A stretch of DNA of 50,817 nt. It comes from Acidimicrobiales bacterium (GTDB lineage Bacteria > Actinomycetota > Acidimicrobiia > Acidimicrobiales > JACCXE01). The stretch's first letter is position 1, and each line of letters begins with the position of its first letter. Positions 1-7,981 of the stretch are shown piece after piece. Location of the stretch: the NCBI GenBank assembly GCA_035546775.1, contig DASZWD010000055.1, positions 1 to 50,817 on the forward strand, written 5' to 3'. The position numbers and the translations under genes are program-made. The notes beneath the pieces are model-generated. The model saw only the letters and a list, made by a program, of their open reading frames with translations, was not told where the DNA came from and did no database searches.

Positions 1-70
1 TCTTCGGACGCGACACACTGCGCGCCGAGTCGGTTGGTCGGTGCCACCCGCACGGGCGGTGGCTGGAGTG

Positions 71-85
71 GCTCGCCTAGCGAGC
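71..85. terminator. small hairpin downstream of the lipoprotein gene
   Basis: GCTCGC (71-76) and GCGAGC (80-85) form a 6-bp stem with a 3-base CTA loop, just past the stop of the minus-strand lipoprotein gene. No T-run follows, so it is at best a weak terminator. The remaining bases at the left edge (1-70) hold no gene I can support; another 6-bp stem (43-48 with 58-63) lies there. Confidence 0.3.
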
Positions 86-87
86 GA

Positions 88-588
88 CTACTTGCCGGCG
101 CCGCAGTGCTGCTGGAAGTACGAGTCGATGTGCTGCACCGCGGCCTTGAAGTCATCCGAGGACATCTTCTGGGCCAGCGACTGGAACTGCGGGTTCTGGG
201 CGACCTCCATGTAGTTACCGTTGGCGCTGGCGAACAGGTCGAGGTACGCGCCTTCGGTATCGGCGACGAGCTGGAAGTCGGCCTTGATCTCCGACGGCGC
301 CGCGGCGGCGTCGGTCTTGAGGACCTGCGACATCGACTTGAAGTCCGTGCCGGCGCTGTTGGCCGCGGCGGTGGCGGCGGTCGCGGCGAAGGCGATCGCC
401 GCGCTGCTGTCGCACACCTTCGACGCGGCGAGCGCCGCGGCTGCGCCCGACAGGTGGCTGCCGGCGCTGGTGTTCGCCTTGGCGTTGGCGTTGACGTTCG
501 CGCTGGCGTTGTCGTCCTTCTTGCCGTTGCAGGCGCCCGAGGCGAGCAAGGTGACGGACGCGAGGATGACGAGTGCGAGCTTGCGCAT
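88..588 (-). CDS. putative secreted lipoprotein, unknown function
   Basis: A 166-residue protein that I do not recognise. The start is the ATG at 588 (MRKLALV), because a type II signal peptide follows at once: basic n-region, hydrophobic core, and lipobox A-S-G-A-C near residues 16-20. AAGGGG lies about nine bases upstream as a ribosome site. A longer reading frame upstream has no signal-peptide logic. After the lipidated Cys comes a Lys/Asp/Asn/Ala-rich linker, then an Ala-rich helical domain with two Cys (in KVCDSS and QQHCGAGK) that could form a disulfide. It is probably anchored on the outer face of the membrane. It lies 31 bases downstream of the aldolase gene on the same strand and may be cotranscribed with it. 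Confidence 0.75.
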   Translation of the reverse strand: MRKLALVILASVTLLASGACNGKKDDNASANVNANAKANTSAGSHLSGAAAALAASKVCDSSAAIAFAATAATAAANSAGTDFKSMSQVLKTDAAAAPSEIKADFQLVADTEGAYLDLFASANGNYMEVAQNPQFQSLAQKMSSDDFKAAVQHIDSYFQQHCGAGK

Positions 589-619
589 GATGTTGTGCCC
601 CTTGGTTACGTGGTGTCGG

Positions 620-1387
620 TCAGTCGAACAGGTCGGGCTGCTCGACGGAGATGCGGTCGAAGATCGGTTGGAAGCTGAGCCAGCCGGCGAAGTGACCACC
701 GACCTGCGTCTGCGTGATGGCCGCCATCTCCGGATCGATCGAGATGGTCGGACCGGCGGCCTCGGCCAGCAGCTGCGCCTGGCAGGTGCGCTCCATCGTG
801 ATGAACCACCACACGGCTTCGTCGACGGAGTGGCCGACGGTCAGCAGCCCGTGGTTGCGCAGAATGACCGCCTTGGCCTCGCCGAGCGACACGGCGATGC
901 GCTTGCCCTCGTCGGTCGACAGCACGACGCCGGTGTAGTCGTCGAACAGCTCGTGGTCGCCGTAGAAGGCGCACGCGTCCTGCGTCAGCGGGTCGAGCTT
1001 CTTGCCCAGCGCCGAGAACGCCTTGCCGTACAGCGAGTGGCTGTGCGCCGCCGCGATCACGTCGGGACGCGCCGCGTGGACCTGCGAGTGAATGGCGAAG
1101 GCGGCGCGGTTGACGTCGTACTTGCCCTCGACCACCTCGCCCTGGTCGTTGCACAGGATCAGGTCGGACACGCGGATCTGGCCGAAGTGCATCCCGAAGG
1201 GGTTCACCCAGAAGTGGTCGAGCAACTCGGGGTCGCGGGCGGTGATGTGGCCGGCGACGCCCTCGTCGAAGCCGCACTTCGAGAACATCCGGAACGCCGC
1301 CGCGAGGCGCTGCTTGCGGTGCAGACGCTCCTCTTCGACGGAGTTGAACGTGGGCAGGTCGTGGAGCATCTTCACCTGATTCGCCAT
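620..1387 (-). CDS. class II aldolase/adducin family protein
   Basis: A 255-residue protein of the class II aldolase/adducin fold, the family of fuculose-phosphate aldolase and ribulose-5-phosphate 4-epimerase. Expected zinc-site segments are visible: the AHSHSLYGKAF segment near residue 117 and RNHGLLTVG in the C-terminal half, plus EGVAGHITARDPE near the N terminus. The closest-looking relatives are the adducin-domain proteins annotated only as class II aldolase; the substrate cannot be told. ATG at 1387 is preferred over a TTG six bases upstream because a TAGGAT hexamer sits exactly six bases before it, as in several leaderless starts in this window. Confidence 0.88.
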   Translation of the reverse strand: MANQVKMLHDLPTFNSVEEERLHRKQRLAAAFRMFSKCGFDEGVAGHITARDPELLDHFWVNPFGMHFGQIRVSDLILCNDQGEVVEGKYDVNRAAFAIHSQVHAARPDVIAAAHSHSLYGKAFSALGKKLDPLTQDACAFYGDHELFDDYTGVVLSTDEGKRIAVSLGEAKAVILRNHGLLTVGHSVDEAVWWFITMERTCQAQLLAEAAGPTISIDPEMAAITQTQVGGHFAGWLSFQPIFDRISVEQPDLFD

Positions 1388-1393
1388 GCCCAA

Positions 1394-1399
1394 ATCCTA
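1394..1399 (-). promoter_or_regulatory. -10-like TAGGAT, probable leaderless promoter of the aldolase gene
   Basis: On the minus strand TAGGAT is followed by six bases and then the ATG at 1387, so transcription would start at or next to the start codon. No Shine-Dalgarno sequence is visible. Seen in sequence; promoter activity is inferred. Confidence 0.45.
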
Positions 1400-1413
1400 C
1401 GCCCGCCGCCGGG

Positions 1414-2466
1414 TTAGCCGCCGTCGGCGAGGGGGTGGAGACGCATGGCCGCCGCGATCTCTTCGTCGGCGACCTCGGTGTAGATCTGCGTGGTCGCCAG
1501 CGACGCGTGGCCGAGGGCGACCTGGAGTTGGCGCAGGCTGAACGCGCCCTCCCGCAAGCCGAGGGTGGCGAAGGTGTGCCGCAGCGCGTGGACTCGTATG
1601 CCGGGCCGGCGGGCGCCGATCATGCGCAGCACGCGGTCGACCACGTAGACGACCGATTCTCGTGACGCTTCGACCGTGCGACCCACCACGCGCCCGTCGC
1701 GGGCGCGCACGTCGCGGGCACGCGACGAGATGATCACGGTCTGGGCGTCGAGGCCGAGTTCGTCAAGGCGCTTCTGGCGGCTGGGGAAGTAGGCGCGCAG
1801 CGCGTCGGCCACCACCGGCGGAACCCCGAGGCGGCGTTCCTTGTCGCCCTTGCCGCGTACCACCATGGCCGCCGGGGGGTCGCCTTCGAGGTCGACCATG
1901 CGCAGCCCGGCGATCTCGGCGAGACGCAAACCGCACGCCAGCGCCAAGGCGAGGATCAGCGCGTCGCGTTCAGGCCACTGGCTCTTCTCCGCCGCGTTCG
2001 ACAGCGCGCCGCCGGCGAGGGTCTGCTCGAGCGCCCGCGGCACGCGCTTGCGCCGCTTCGGGGGCGACAGCAGCGCGGCCGGGTCCGCCGGGATGCGTTG
2101 GGTCTTGTACGCCCAGGCGAAGAACGAACGGATGGCCGAGGTGCGCCGGGCGATGGTGGCCGGCGAGCGCTCTTCGGGAGCGCGCTCGGGATGGGTGGAG
2201 AAGCGCGGGTCGGGACGGGTCCGGAACTCGGCGAGGGCGGCGTCGAGCATGTCGGGGGTGACGTCGCCCAGCTCGATGCGGTCGTAGGCGGCGAGGACCG
2301 CCGCGTCTCTCTCCGCTGGATCCTCGGGCAGGCGCGATCGCAGCGGCAGCAACCCGAGGTCGGCGGCCACGTCGATCATCGTGTCGTCGAGGTCGGCGCG
2401 GTAGGCCGCCAGCGTCGACGATGAGCGCCCCTCGTTCGCCAAGCGCTGCAAGAAGCGCTCGAGCAT
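1414..2466 (-). CDS. tyrosine recombinase, XerC/XerD type
   Basis: A 350-residue tyrosine recombinase. The N-terminal SAM-like core-binding domain spans roughly residues 1-140. The catalytic domain shows the family pentad: Arg in ACGLRLAEIAGL, Lys in VRGKGDKERR, HxxR in HALRHTFATLG, then LGHASLATTQIYTEV with the second His and the nucleophilic Tyr. Xer proteins resolve chromosome dimers at dif. At 350 residues it is longer than the usual 300, with an insertion in the N-terminal half, so integrase or XerC cannot be separated from sequence alone. No dif-like site or integrated element is visible nearby, which favours a chromosomal Xer role. Start chosen at ATG 2466 (MLERFLQRL); upstream in-frame codons would overlap the divergent EamA gene. 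Confidence 0.9.
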   Translation of the reverse strand: MLERFLQRLANEGRSSSTLAAYRADLDDTMIDVAADLGLLPLRSRLPEDPAERDAAVLAAYDRIELGDVTPDMLDAALAEFRTRPDPRFSTHPERAPEERSPATIARRTSAIRSFFAWAYKTQRIPADPAALLSPPKRRKRVPRALEQTLAGGALSNAAEKSQWPERDALILALALACGLRLAEIAGLRMVDLEGDPPAAMVVRGKGDKERRLGVPPVVADALRAYFPSRQKRLDELGLDAQTVIISSRARDVRARDGRVVGRTVEASRESVVYVVDRVLRMIGARRPGIRVHALRHTFATLGLREGAFSLRQLQVALGHASLATTQIYTEVADEEIAAAMRLHPLADGG

Positions 2467-2515
2467 GACGGCGTAAGTGGCCCCAGGCACGCGGCTCAAC
2501 CTACAAAGATGCGCC

Positions 2516-3346
2516 ATGGGCATCGTGTTGGGGCTCGTCGCCGCCATCCTCTACGGCAGCGGCGACTTTGCCGGCGGGCGCGCCGCCGAAGGCGTCGACG
2601 TGCGCCGCGTGCTTCTGGTGTCCCAGGCAACAGCCGCGGTCGGGTCCCTCGTCGCGTTGGCGTTCGTGCACGGCGTGGCGGTGGGCGCCGACCTCGGCCG
2701 CGGCGTGGCGGCCGGGCTGCTCACCGCCGTGGGTCTTGGTCTGCTCTACCGCGCCCTCGCCATCGGGCGCGCCAGCGTGGTGGCCCCGCTGTGCGCCGCC
2801 ACCGGCGCCGTCGTGCCCGTCACGTGGGGACTGGCGACGGGGGAGCGGCCCGGGGCCGTCGCCCTCGTGGGCGTGGTGTGTGCCATCGCGGCCGGCGTGC
2901 TGCTGGCGCGGGGTGACGAGGGGAGTGGTGCATCGGCCGACGGTGTACCGATCGCCATCGCGGCGGGCGTCGCCCTCGGCGCGTCGTTCGTGTGCTTCGC
3001 CGCGACGACCGACGCGTCGGGACTGTGGCCGGTGGCGGCGTCGCGCCTTGCCGGGGTGCTCGTGGTGGCGCTGGCGATCTCGGCGCGCCGGCCCGAACGC
3101 ATCGCTTTGCCCGCCGACGTCATGCGGATCGCGGTCATCGCCGGCGTGTGCGATGTCGTGGCCACCGTGGCTCTCGTCGCCGGCCTGCGCGCCGAGCTGG
3201 CCGTCCTCGTCGCCGCCCTTGCCGCGCTGGCGCCGGGCTTCACCGTGGCGTGCGCCTGGCTCTTCGCCCGCGAGCGCGTCGGGCGCGAGCAACTCGTCGG
3301 TGTCGGCTTGGCGCTGGTGGGTCTCGCGTTGATCGCGGCGCGCTAG
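2516..3346 (+). CDS. EamA/DMT family transporter
   Basis: A 276-residue, highly hydrophobic protein with about ten predicted membrane helices arranged as two repeats, the layout of the drug/metabolite transporter (EamA) superfamily. The start MGIVLGLVAAILYGSGDFAGGRAA enters the first helix directly and carries the small-residue pattern common in the first EamA helix. The C-terminal repeat ends in ERVGREQLVGVGLALVGLALIAAR, which matches the typical last helix. The substrate is unknown. It is divergent from the recombinase gene with 49 bases between starts, and 15 bases precede the oxidoreductase, so those two may form an operon. Confidence 0.88.
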   Translation: MGIVLGLVAAILYGSGDFAGGRAAEGVDVRRVLLVSQATAAVGSLVALAFVHGVAVGADLGRGVAAGLLTAVGLGLLYRALAIGRASVVAPLCAATGAVVPVTWGLATGERPGAVALVGVVCAIAAGVLLARGDEGSGASADGVPIAIAAGVALGASFVCFAATTDASGLWPVAASRLAGVLVVALAISARRPERIALPADVMRIAVIAGVCDVVATVALVAGLRAELAVLVAALAALAPGFTVACAWLFARERVGREQLVGVGLALVGLALIAAR

Positions 3347-3361
3347 GCGAGACTGACCGCC

Positions 3362-4459
3362 GTGCCCGTCGCCCTGCCGATCCCGCCCGACCGCCCCATC
3401 CGCCTGGGCGTGGTCGGCCTCGGCCAGATCGCCGAGCTCATGCTGCCGCCGTACCTGGCGCACGCCGAGGTGGAGATCGTCGCGGCGTGCGACGCGTCGG
3501 CCGAGCGCCTGGCGCGCTGGGCGCCGCTGCTGCCCGCTGCCGCCCTCACCGAGGATCTCGACACGTTGCTGGCTCGCGACGATCTCGACGTCGTCGACGT
3601 GCTCGTCCCGACGCCGAAGCACGGCGACATCGGCCGGCGCGTGCTGGCGGCCGGTCATCACCTGCAGATCCAAAAACCGATCACGCGCTCGCTGGAGGAC
3701 TGCGACGCATTGCTCGAGGTGGCGGACCGCGCCGGGGCGCTGGTGCGTGTGCTGGAGGACTACGTGTTCTTCCCGCCGCTGGTACGCCTGCGCGAGGTCG
3801 TGCGCTCGGGCGAGCTGGGGGAGCCGGTCGGGCTGCACATGAAGGTGGTCAACACCGGCCGTGGGGGATGGGACGTGCTCCCCTCGGCCTACGAGTGGCA
3901 GCTCGAACAGACCAAGGACGGCCGGGGCATGCTCGTGTTCGACCACGCCTGGCACCAGCTGGCGGTCGCCCAGTGGCTTTTCGGGAACATACGTTCGATC
4001 GTCGGCTGGGTCGGCCAGACCGAAGTCGCACCCGGGTTTTTCCTCGACGCGCCGGCGACGCTGGCGTGGGAGCACGCGACAGGCCTGCGCGGCGTCCTCG
4101 ACGTCACGCTGGCCATCGACACGTACTGGCGCAGCGAGTTCTACAGCTGCGACGAGCGGGTCGAGGTGACCTGCGCCCGGGGCTCGGCCCGCTGCAACCG
4201 GATCTCGGCGGCGGGGCGCCAGGAGCCGTCTGTGGAGGTCTACAGGGACGGCGAGGTGCGGTCGTTCCACACACTCGACGACAACGGCGACGCCGGGTTC
4301 AAAGCGTCGACCCAGCACTTCGTCGACGTGTTCCGGGGCCGCAGCGACGACGTCGTGATGGACGGGCCCACGGCCCGCCACGTGCTGAGGGCCCTGCTGG
4401 CGGCGCTCGATTCCAGTGCTGACGGCGTGCACTTGGTGAACGTACCTACAAAAGAGTGA
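3362..4459 (+). CDS. Gfo/Idh/MocA family oxidoreductase
   Basis: A 365-residue NAD(P)-dependent oxidoreductase. The N-terminal Rossmann domain shows RLGVVGLGQIAELMLPPYLAH near residues 13-33 (GxGxxA type). The family hallmark Lys-Pro follows in HHLQIQKPITRSLEDC, where the Lys is the usual catalytic residue. The C-terminal alpha/beta domain has a large sheet (YEWQLEQTKDGRGMLVFDHAWHQL) with a His at the expected substrate-side position. Members act on sugars, inositols or related cyclic alcohols; the substrate is not deducible here. The start is GTG at 3362. It lies 15 bases after the transporter gene, so a transport-plus-oxidation unit is possible. Confidence 0.9.
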   Translation: MPVALPIPPDRPIRLGVVGLGQIAELMLPPYLAHAEVEIVAACDASAERLARWAPLLPAAALTEDLDTLLARDDLDVVDVLVPTPKHGDIGRRVLAAGHHLQIQKPITRSLEDCDALLEVADRAGALVRVLEDYVFFPPLVRLREVVRSGELGEPVGLHMKVVNTGRGGWDVLPSAYEWQLEQTKDGRGMLVFDHAWHQLAVAQWLFGNIRSIVGWVGQTEVAPGFFLDAPATLAWEHATGLRGVLDVTLAIDTYWRSEFYSCDERVEVTCARGSARCNRISAAGRQEPSVEVYRDGEVRSFHTLDDNGDAGFKASTQHFVDVFRGRSDDVVMDGPTARHVLRALLAALDSSADGVHLVNVPTKE

Positions 4460-4469
4460 TTATGTAGGG

Positions 4470-4943
4470 ATGGTCAGGCAGGAACGCGGGTCACCGCCGG
4501 CGAATCTCTGTGGCGTGGGGCGAGGGCTGGTGCTTGGGGTGCTGGTCCTGGCCGCCGCAGCCATGGGGGTGCTGGGGAGGCCGGTACCCACACAGGCGTT
4601 CTTGGGCCGGGAGAACGCCAACAACGCGCGGGTCGATCGGTTCGTGATCCCGGAGCGCACTGTGCACGGCCTGCCGCCGTCGCCAGTGGGTTACGAACCG
4701 ACCGACCCGGCGTCCACCACCACGACCATCCCCACCCGGGTCGAAGCGGCCACGCTCGACCGCACGGACCAGACGCCGACGACGCTCAGCGAGACCGAGG
4801 TGTTCGAGGCGACGGCGGTCGCGCCCGTCAACGGCGAGCCGGCGTGGGTGGCGATCGTGGTCGTCGTCCTCCTGCTGTCGGGCCTGCGCGTCGCCGCCCA
4901 AATCCAGGAACAGCGGGCGGCTCGACGCGCCGAGGACGGGTAA
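4470..4943 (+). CDS. two-helix membrane protein of unknown function
   Basis: A 157-residue protein that I do not recognise. It has a hydrophobic segment near residues 18-35 (VGRGLVLGVLVLAAAAMGVLG), which could be a signal or anchor. A roughly 90-residue hydrophilic stretch follows, with a Thr-rich part (TTTTIPT near residues 77-83), and then a second strong helix near residues 125-140 (WVAIVVVVLLLSGL). The tail is basic and short (EQRAARRAEDG). Positive charges flank the second helix on its C-terminal side, so the middle region is probably outside and the tail inside. Ten bases separate it from the oxidoreductase stop. Start ATG 4470 is supported only by position. Confidence 0.65.
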   Translation: MVRQERGSPPANLCGVGRGLVLGVLVLAAAAMGVLGRPVPTQAFLGRENANNARVDRFVIPERTVHGLPPSPVGYEPTDPASTTTTIPTRVEAATLDRTDQTPTTLSETEVFEATAVAPVNGEPAWVAIVVVVLLLSGLRVAAQIQEQRAARRAEDG

Positions 4944-4973
4944 ATCCGCCCCGAGTTGTAATTTGGAACGCCC

Positions 4974-6518
4974 ATGTCCCGTCGCATCGAAATCGAACTG
5001 ACCAGCGCGCGCCCCGACGGCTCGTGGACGTGGCGCGCCGCCGGCGCCCGCGAGCCCAAGGGCGTGCTGACCGCCTCGCTGCTGCCGGCGGGCGCCAAGC
5101 CGGGCGACGTGCTGCGCGCCGAGGTCGAGCAGGAGATCGACGGCATCAACGTGGTGGCGATCCTGGCGTCGAAGGCGTCGTCTCCCCTGCCCGAACGCAT
5201 CGAGATCGTGGGCCGCGGTCCGGTGCAGGGCGGCGTGTCGAGCGAGCTGCGCCGTCCCCTGCGCGACGGCGACACACGCGAGCGCAAGCCCCGGCGCGAC
5301 GGCGACAAGCGCCCGGGCGGTGGCGACCGCAAGCGCCCGAGTGGGCCGCGGCCCGAAGGCGGCGACCGCCGGCCGCCGCGCGAGCGCGCCGAGCGGCCGC
5401 CGCGACGTGAGGCCCCGGCGCCCAAGCCGAAGCCCAAGCGCCTCTCCCCCGCCCGCACGCACCGCGACGCCTGGCTGGCCGGGCTCAACGAAGCCGAGCG
5501 CCGCATCGCCGAGCAGCTGATGACCGGCGGCATCAACGCCGTGCGCCAGTCGCTCGACGCCCAGAACCGCGCCCTCGAAGCCGAGGGCAAGGAAGCGATC
5601 GACCCGACGCCGATCCTCACGCTCGCCGACGACCTGCGGGGCCAGATCACCGCCGTCGAGTGGCGCGACTTCGCCGAAGCGGCGATCGCGGACGCCAACG
5701 AGATCGCGCTGCGCGACCTGCGCGCCGTGGTGACCAAGGCCGACAGCGCCACCCGTGACGACGAGACGCGCCTGCTCGCCGCGCAGCTGCGCGAGGCGCT
5801 CGACACCCGCCTGGCGGCGATGAAGGAACACTGGGTGACCGAGCTGACCGCGGCGGTGCGCGACGGCCGCCTCGTGCGCGCCCTCAAGATCTCGGGCCAG
5901 CCGCCCGAACCTGGGAGTCGCTTTCCCGACGAGTTGGCGACGGAGTTGGCCACCGCCGCCGGCGCGGCGCTCAACGACGAGACGATGCCCGATCGATGGG
6001 GTGTGCTCGCCGAAGCGGTCGCCATGTCATCGGTGCGCCGCAACGTCGTGCCGGCCGCCGCGCCCAAAGACATCACCGAAGAACTGAAGGCCGCCGTCAC
6101 GAAGGTGGCAGCCCGGGTCCCGGCCATCGCTGCCTGCCTTGGCATCGAGGTGCCGGCGTCGGCGAAGCCCGAGGGCAGGGCGCCGCGCCCGCCGCGCCAG
6201 CCCGTCGCCGCCAAGAAGGTGGCGCAGAAGCCGGCGGCACCCGCCGCCCGTGCGACGGCGGCGCCTGGTCCCCGGGTGATGATCGGCGGCCGCGCCATCC
6301 CGCCGCCTCCCCGCCCGACCGCCGCCGCGCCCTCAGAGCAGGTCGAGGATGTCGCCGGGACGCGCGGCGACGAGGTCGCCGGCGACGCGCTCAGCGCGAG
6401 CGTTCCACCCGGCAACGACGTAGCGGACACCAGCGAGCAGAGCCGCGCGCCGATCGTGGGCGGTGTCGCCGACGAAGAGCACGTCGCCGCTCCCGAGCCC
6501 GAGGCCGGACAGAACTAA
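4974..6518 (+). CDS. unknown protein: N-terminal beta domain, basic linker, helical domain, low-complexity tail
   Basis: A 514-residue protein that I cannot assign. Residues 1-75 look like a compact beta domain (alternating polar/hydrophobic, SRRIEIELTSA, GDVLRAEVEQEIDGINVVAIL), possibly OB- or S1-like. Residues 85-160 are a very basic Arg/Lys/Asp/Gly/Pro linker of the type found in nucleic-acid-binding proteins. Residues 160-395 are helical (NEAERRIAEQLMTGG, LAAQLREALDTRLAAMKEHW). The rest is Ala/Pro-rich. The last 62 codons run antisense to the 3' third of the HAD gene (see findings), so the true C terminus is uncertain. A TAATTT hexamer nine bases upstream of ATG 4974 may be its -10. A role in RNA binding is a guess from composition only. 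Confidence 0.7.
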   Translation: MSRRIEIELTSARPDGSWTWRAAGAREPKGVLTASLLPAGAKPGDVLRAEVEQEIDGINVVAILASKASSPLPERIEIVGRGPVQGGVSSELRRPLRDGDTRERKPRRDGDKRPGGGDRKRPSGPRPEGGDRRPPRERAERPPRREAPAPKPKPKRLSPARTHRDAWLAGLNEAERRIAEQLMTGGINAVRQSLDAQNRALEAEGKEAIDPTPILTLADDLRGQITAVEWRDFAEAAIADANEIALRDLRAVVTKADSATRDDETRLLAAQLREALDTRLAAMKEHWVTELTAAVRDGRLVRALKISGQPPEPGSRFPDELATELATAAGAALNDETMPDRWGVLAEAVAMSSVRRNVVPAAAPKDITEELKAAVTKVAARVPAIAACLGIEVPASAKPEGRAPRPPRQPVAAKKVAQKPAAPAARATAAPGPRVMIGGRAIPPPPRPTAAAPSEQVEDVAGTRGDEVAGDALSASVPPGNDVADTSEQSRAPIVGGVADEEHVAAPEPEAGQN

Positions 6519-6875
6519 CTCGAGGCTCTTCGGTCCGCCGAAGTCCTGCGCGAACAGCGCCACCTCCGGCGCCCAGCCGAGCGCCGTGAGTTCGGCCCGC
6601 GCCGTGGTGCGGTCCTTGTGCGACGCCACCGCCCAGCGGTCGAGCGCGCCCAGCAGTGCGTCAACGCCGGCGAAGGGCACGACCTCGCTCGGGTCGTAGG
6701 CAGCGAGGTACTCCTCGACGGCGAGGCCGAGCCGAGCGCACTCGTCGGTGATGAGATGGCCGAAGGTGACCGACTCGGCGGGGACGCCGCAGCGCACGAA
6801 GGCGTTGACCAGGGCGCGGTCGGAGTCGAGCAGGGTGCCGTCGAGGTCGAAAACGACCGCTTGGACGCGACTCAC
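6333..6875 (-). CDS. HAD-superfamily phosphatase, phosphoglycolate phosphatase-like
   Basis: A 180-residue HAD hydrolase. Motif I is FDLDGTLLDSD (nucleophile Asp10 and Asp12 from the chosen start). Motif II lies around VASHKDRTT, a Lys for motif III in FGGPKSLELVLSGLGL, and motif IV is FVGDTAHDRRAALLAG. Between motifs I and II there is a four-helix cap, the subfamily of Gph and beta-phosphoglucomutase. GTG at 6875 is chosen because it overlaps the stop of the upstream zinc-ribbon gene as GTGA, and because the longer frame adds a basic segment foreign to the fold. The 3' end overlaps the opposing 514-residue gene by 186 bases. Confidence 0.88.
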   Translation of the reverse strand: MSRVQAVVFDLDGTLLDSDRALVNAFVRCGVPAESVTFGHLITDECARLGLAVEEYLAAYDPSEVVPFAGVDALLGALDRWAVASHKDRTTARAELTALGWAPEVALFAQDFGGPKSLELVLSGLGLGSGDVLFVGDTAHDRRAALLAGVRYVVAGWNARAERVAGDLVAARPGDILDLL

Positions 6876-7129
6876 TCGTCGTGGTGGATGAGGAACGACG
6901 AGCGGCGGCTGCGGCCGCGGTACTCGCCGCTGGCGCGGTCTTCGTCCCAGCGCGCTCCGCAGGTGAGGCACTCGCAGCTGTCGAGGTTGCCGGACGCGAC
7001 GAACATGCGACCGATCTCGTAGCCCGAGCAGAACGGGCAGGCCAGGTGCGGTGCCCCCACCGCTCGGGAGTCATCCTCCCGACGCACGAGTTCTGAGGGT
7101 ATCGGCAAAGCTGCGCGCAGTGGTGGCAA
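6872..7129 (-). CDS. small zinc-ribbon protein
   Basis: An 85-residue protein (maximum length) with two CxxC knuckles, CPFCSG and CLTCGARW, separated by about 20 residues, giving a treble-clef or rubredoxin-like zinc ribbon. The C-terminal tail is basic (GEYRGRSRRSSFLIHHDE). The function is unknown; such proteins often act with nucleic acids or as accessory subunits. The start is uncertain: ATG 7129, GTG 7087 and GTG 7060 are all in frame and none has a clear ribosome site. The last would begin four residues before the first Cys pair. Its TGA overlaps the GTG of the HAD gene, so the two are translationally coupled. Confidence 0.7.
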   Translation of the reverse strand: MPPLRAALPIPSELVRREDDSRAVGAPHLACPFCSGYEIGRMFVASGNLDSCECLTCGARWDEDRASGEYRGRSRRSSFLIHHDE

Positions 7130-7161
7130 CTACGTTGCACCCGCGTCCTTGGGGCGCTCGC

Positions 7162-7167
7162 TACGCT
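7162..7167 (+). promoter_or_regulatory. -10-like TACGCT before the enoyl-CoA hydratase gene
   Basis: TACGCT ends eight bases before the ATG at 7176, fitting a leaderless start. The surrounding sequence has direct GCTCG repeats. Activity is inferred. Confidence 0.35.
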
Positions 7168-7175
7168 CGCCGCCC

Positions 7176-7937
7176 ATGGTCAAGTTCGACAAGAAGGGCC
7201 CGATCGGCATCATCACGATCGACCGGCCGGAGGCGAAGAACGCGGTCAACGGCGACGTTGCCAACGGCATCGAAGCGGCGATCGACGAACTCGAGGGCGA
7301 CGACGAGCTCTGGGTCGGCATCATCGCCAGTTCGGGCGACGTGTTCTGCGCCGGCGCCGACCTCAAGGCGATCAACTCGGGTCAGGCGGGCGCCTTGCAG
7401 ACCAAGCGCGGCGGCTTCGCCGGCTTCGTGCAGCGCGAGCGCACCAAGCCCGTGATCGCGGCGGTCGACGGACCCGCCCTCGCCGGAGGCTGCGAGATCG
7501 TGCTGGCGTCGGATCTCGTCGTCGCGTCGGAGATCTCGCGTTTCGGCATTCCCGAAGTGAAGCGGTCGCTGGTCGCGGCGGCCGGCGGTCTGTTCCGTCT
7601 CCCCCGGGCGATCCCGCGCAACATCGCCATGGAAGCGGCGCTCACCGGTGATCCGATCTCGGCGGAGCGGGCGCACCACTTCGGCCTCGTCAACGAACTC
7701 GTGCCGGCGGGCCAGGCGCTCGCGGCCGCCATCGCGCTCGCCGAGCGCATCTGCGCCAACGCTCCCCTCGCCGTGCGCGCCACCCGTGAGGTCGTATTGA
7801 AGGCCTATTCCGAGACGGACGAGGTGCTGTGGGGCATGAGCGGCGCGGCGATGGGCAAGGTCGTGGCCACCGAAGACTTCATGGAAGGCCCCCGCGCCTT
7901 CATCGAAAAGCGCGCCCCGGTCTGGAAGGGCAAGTAG
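7176..7937 (+). CDS. enoyl-CoA hydratase/isomerase (crotonase) family protein
   Basis: A 253-residue crotonase-fold enzyme. The two oxyanion-hole segments are clear: SSGDVFCAGADLKAINSG near residues 52-69 and DGPALAGGCEIVLASDLVVAS near residues 98-118. The active-site loop reads FGIPEVKRSLVAAAGGLFRLPRAI, with the first catalytic-type Glu present. The second position, normally Glu in PGAGGTQRL hydratases, is not obvious. It probably acts on an acyl-CoA ester in fatty acid or xenobiotic degradation, but hydration, isomerisation or another crotonase reaction cannot be separated. ATG 7176 is chosen over an upstream in-frame ATG because of its leaderless -10 and the usual crotonase N terminus (VKFDKKGPIGIITIDRPEAKNAV). 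Confidence 0.9.
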   Translation: MVKFDKKGPIGIITIDRPEAKNAVNGDVANGIEAAIDELEGDDELWVGIIASSGDVFCAGADLKAINSGQAGALQTKRGGFAGFVQRERTKPVIAAVDGPALAGGCEIVLASDLVVASEISRFGIPEVKRSLVAAAGGLFRLPRAIPRNIAMEAALTGDPISAERAHHFGLVNELVPAGQALAAAIALAERICANAPLAVRATREVVLKAYSETDEVLWGMSGAAMGKVVATEDFMEGPRAFIEKRAPVWKGK

Positions 7938-7981
7938 CGGGGCGCCGCTGTCAGCGGACAGCGCGAGGCGCCGTCACCTCG

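Noticed and set aside
1414-2466. Tyrosine recombinase as an integrase of a mobile element
   Set aside because: No att-like direct repeats, tRNA or cargo genes flank it; a Xer housekeeping role is simpler.
2501-4432. 643-codon minus-strand open frame
   Set aside because: Covers the EamA and oxidoreductase genes on the other strand and is full of Arg/His/Asp low complexity.
4445-4468. CCTACA...TGTAGG inverted repeat at the oxidoreductase stop
   Set aside because: Only six pairs with a 12-base loop, no T-run; it overlaps the stop and the next start and could be chance.
4491-6430. Long minus-strand frames of 446 and 579 codons
   Set aside because: Antisense to the two unknown plus-strand genes; those genes have better starts and plausible domains, though the identity of the 514-residue protein is unproven.
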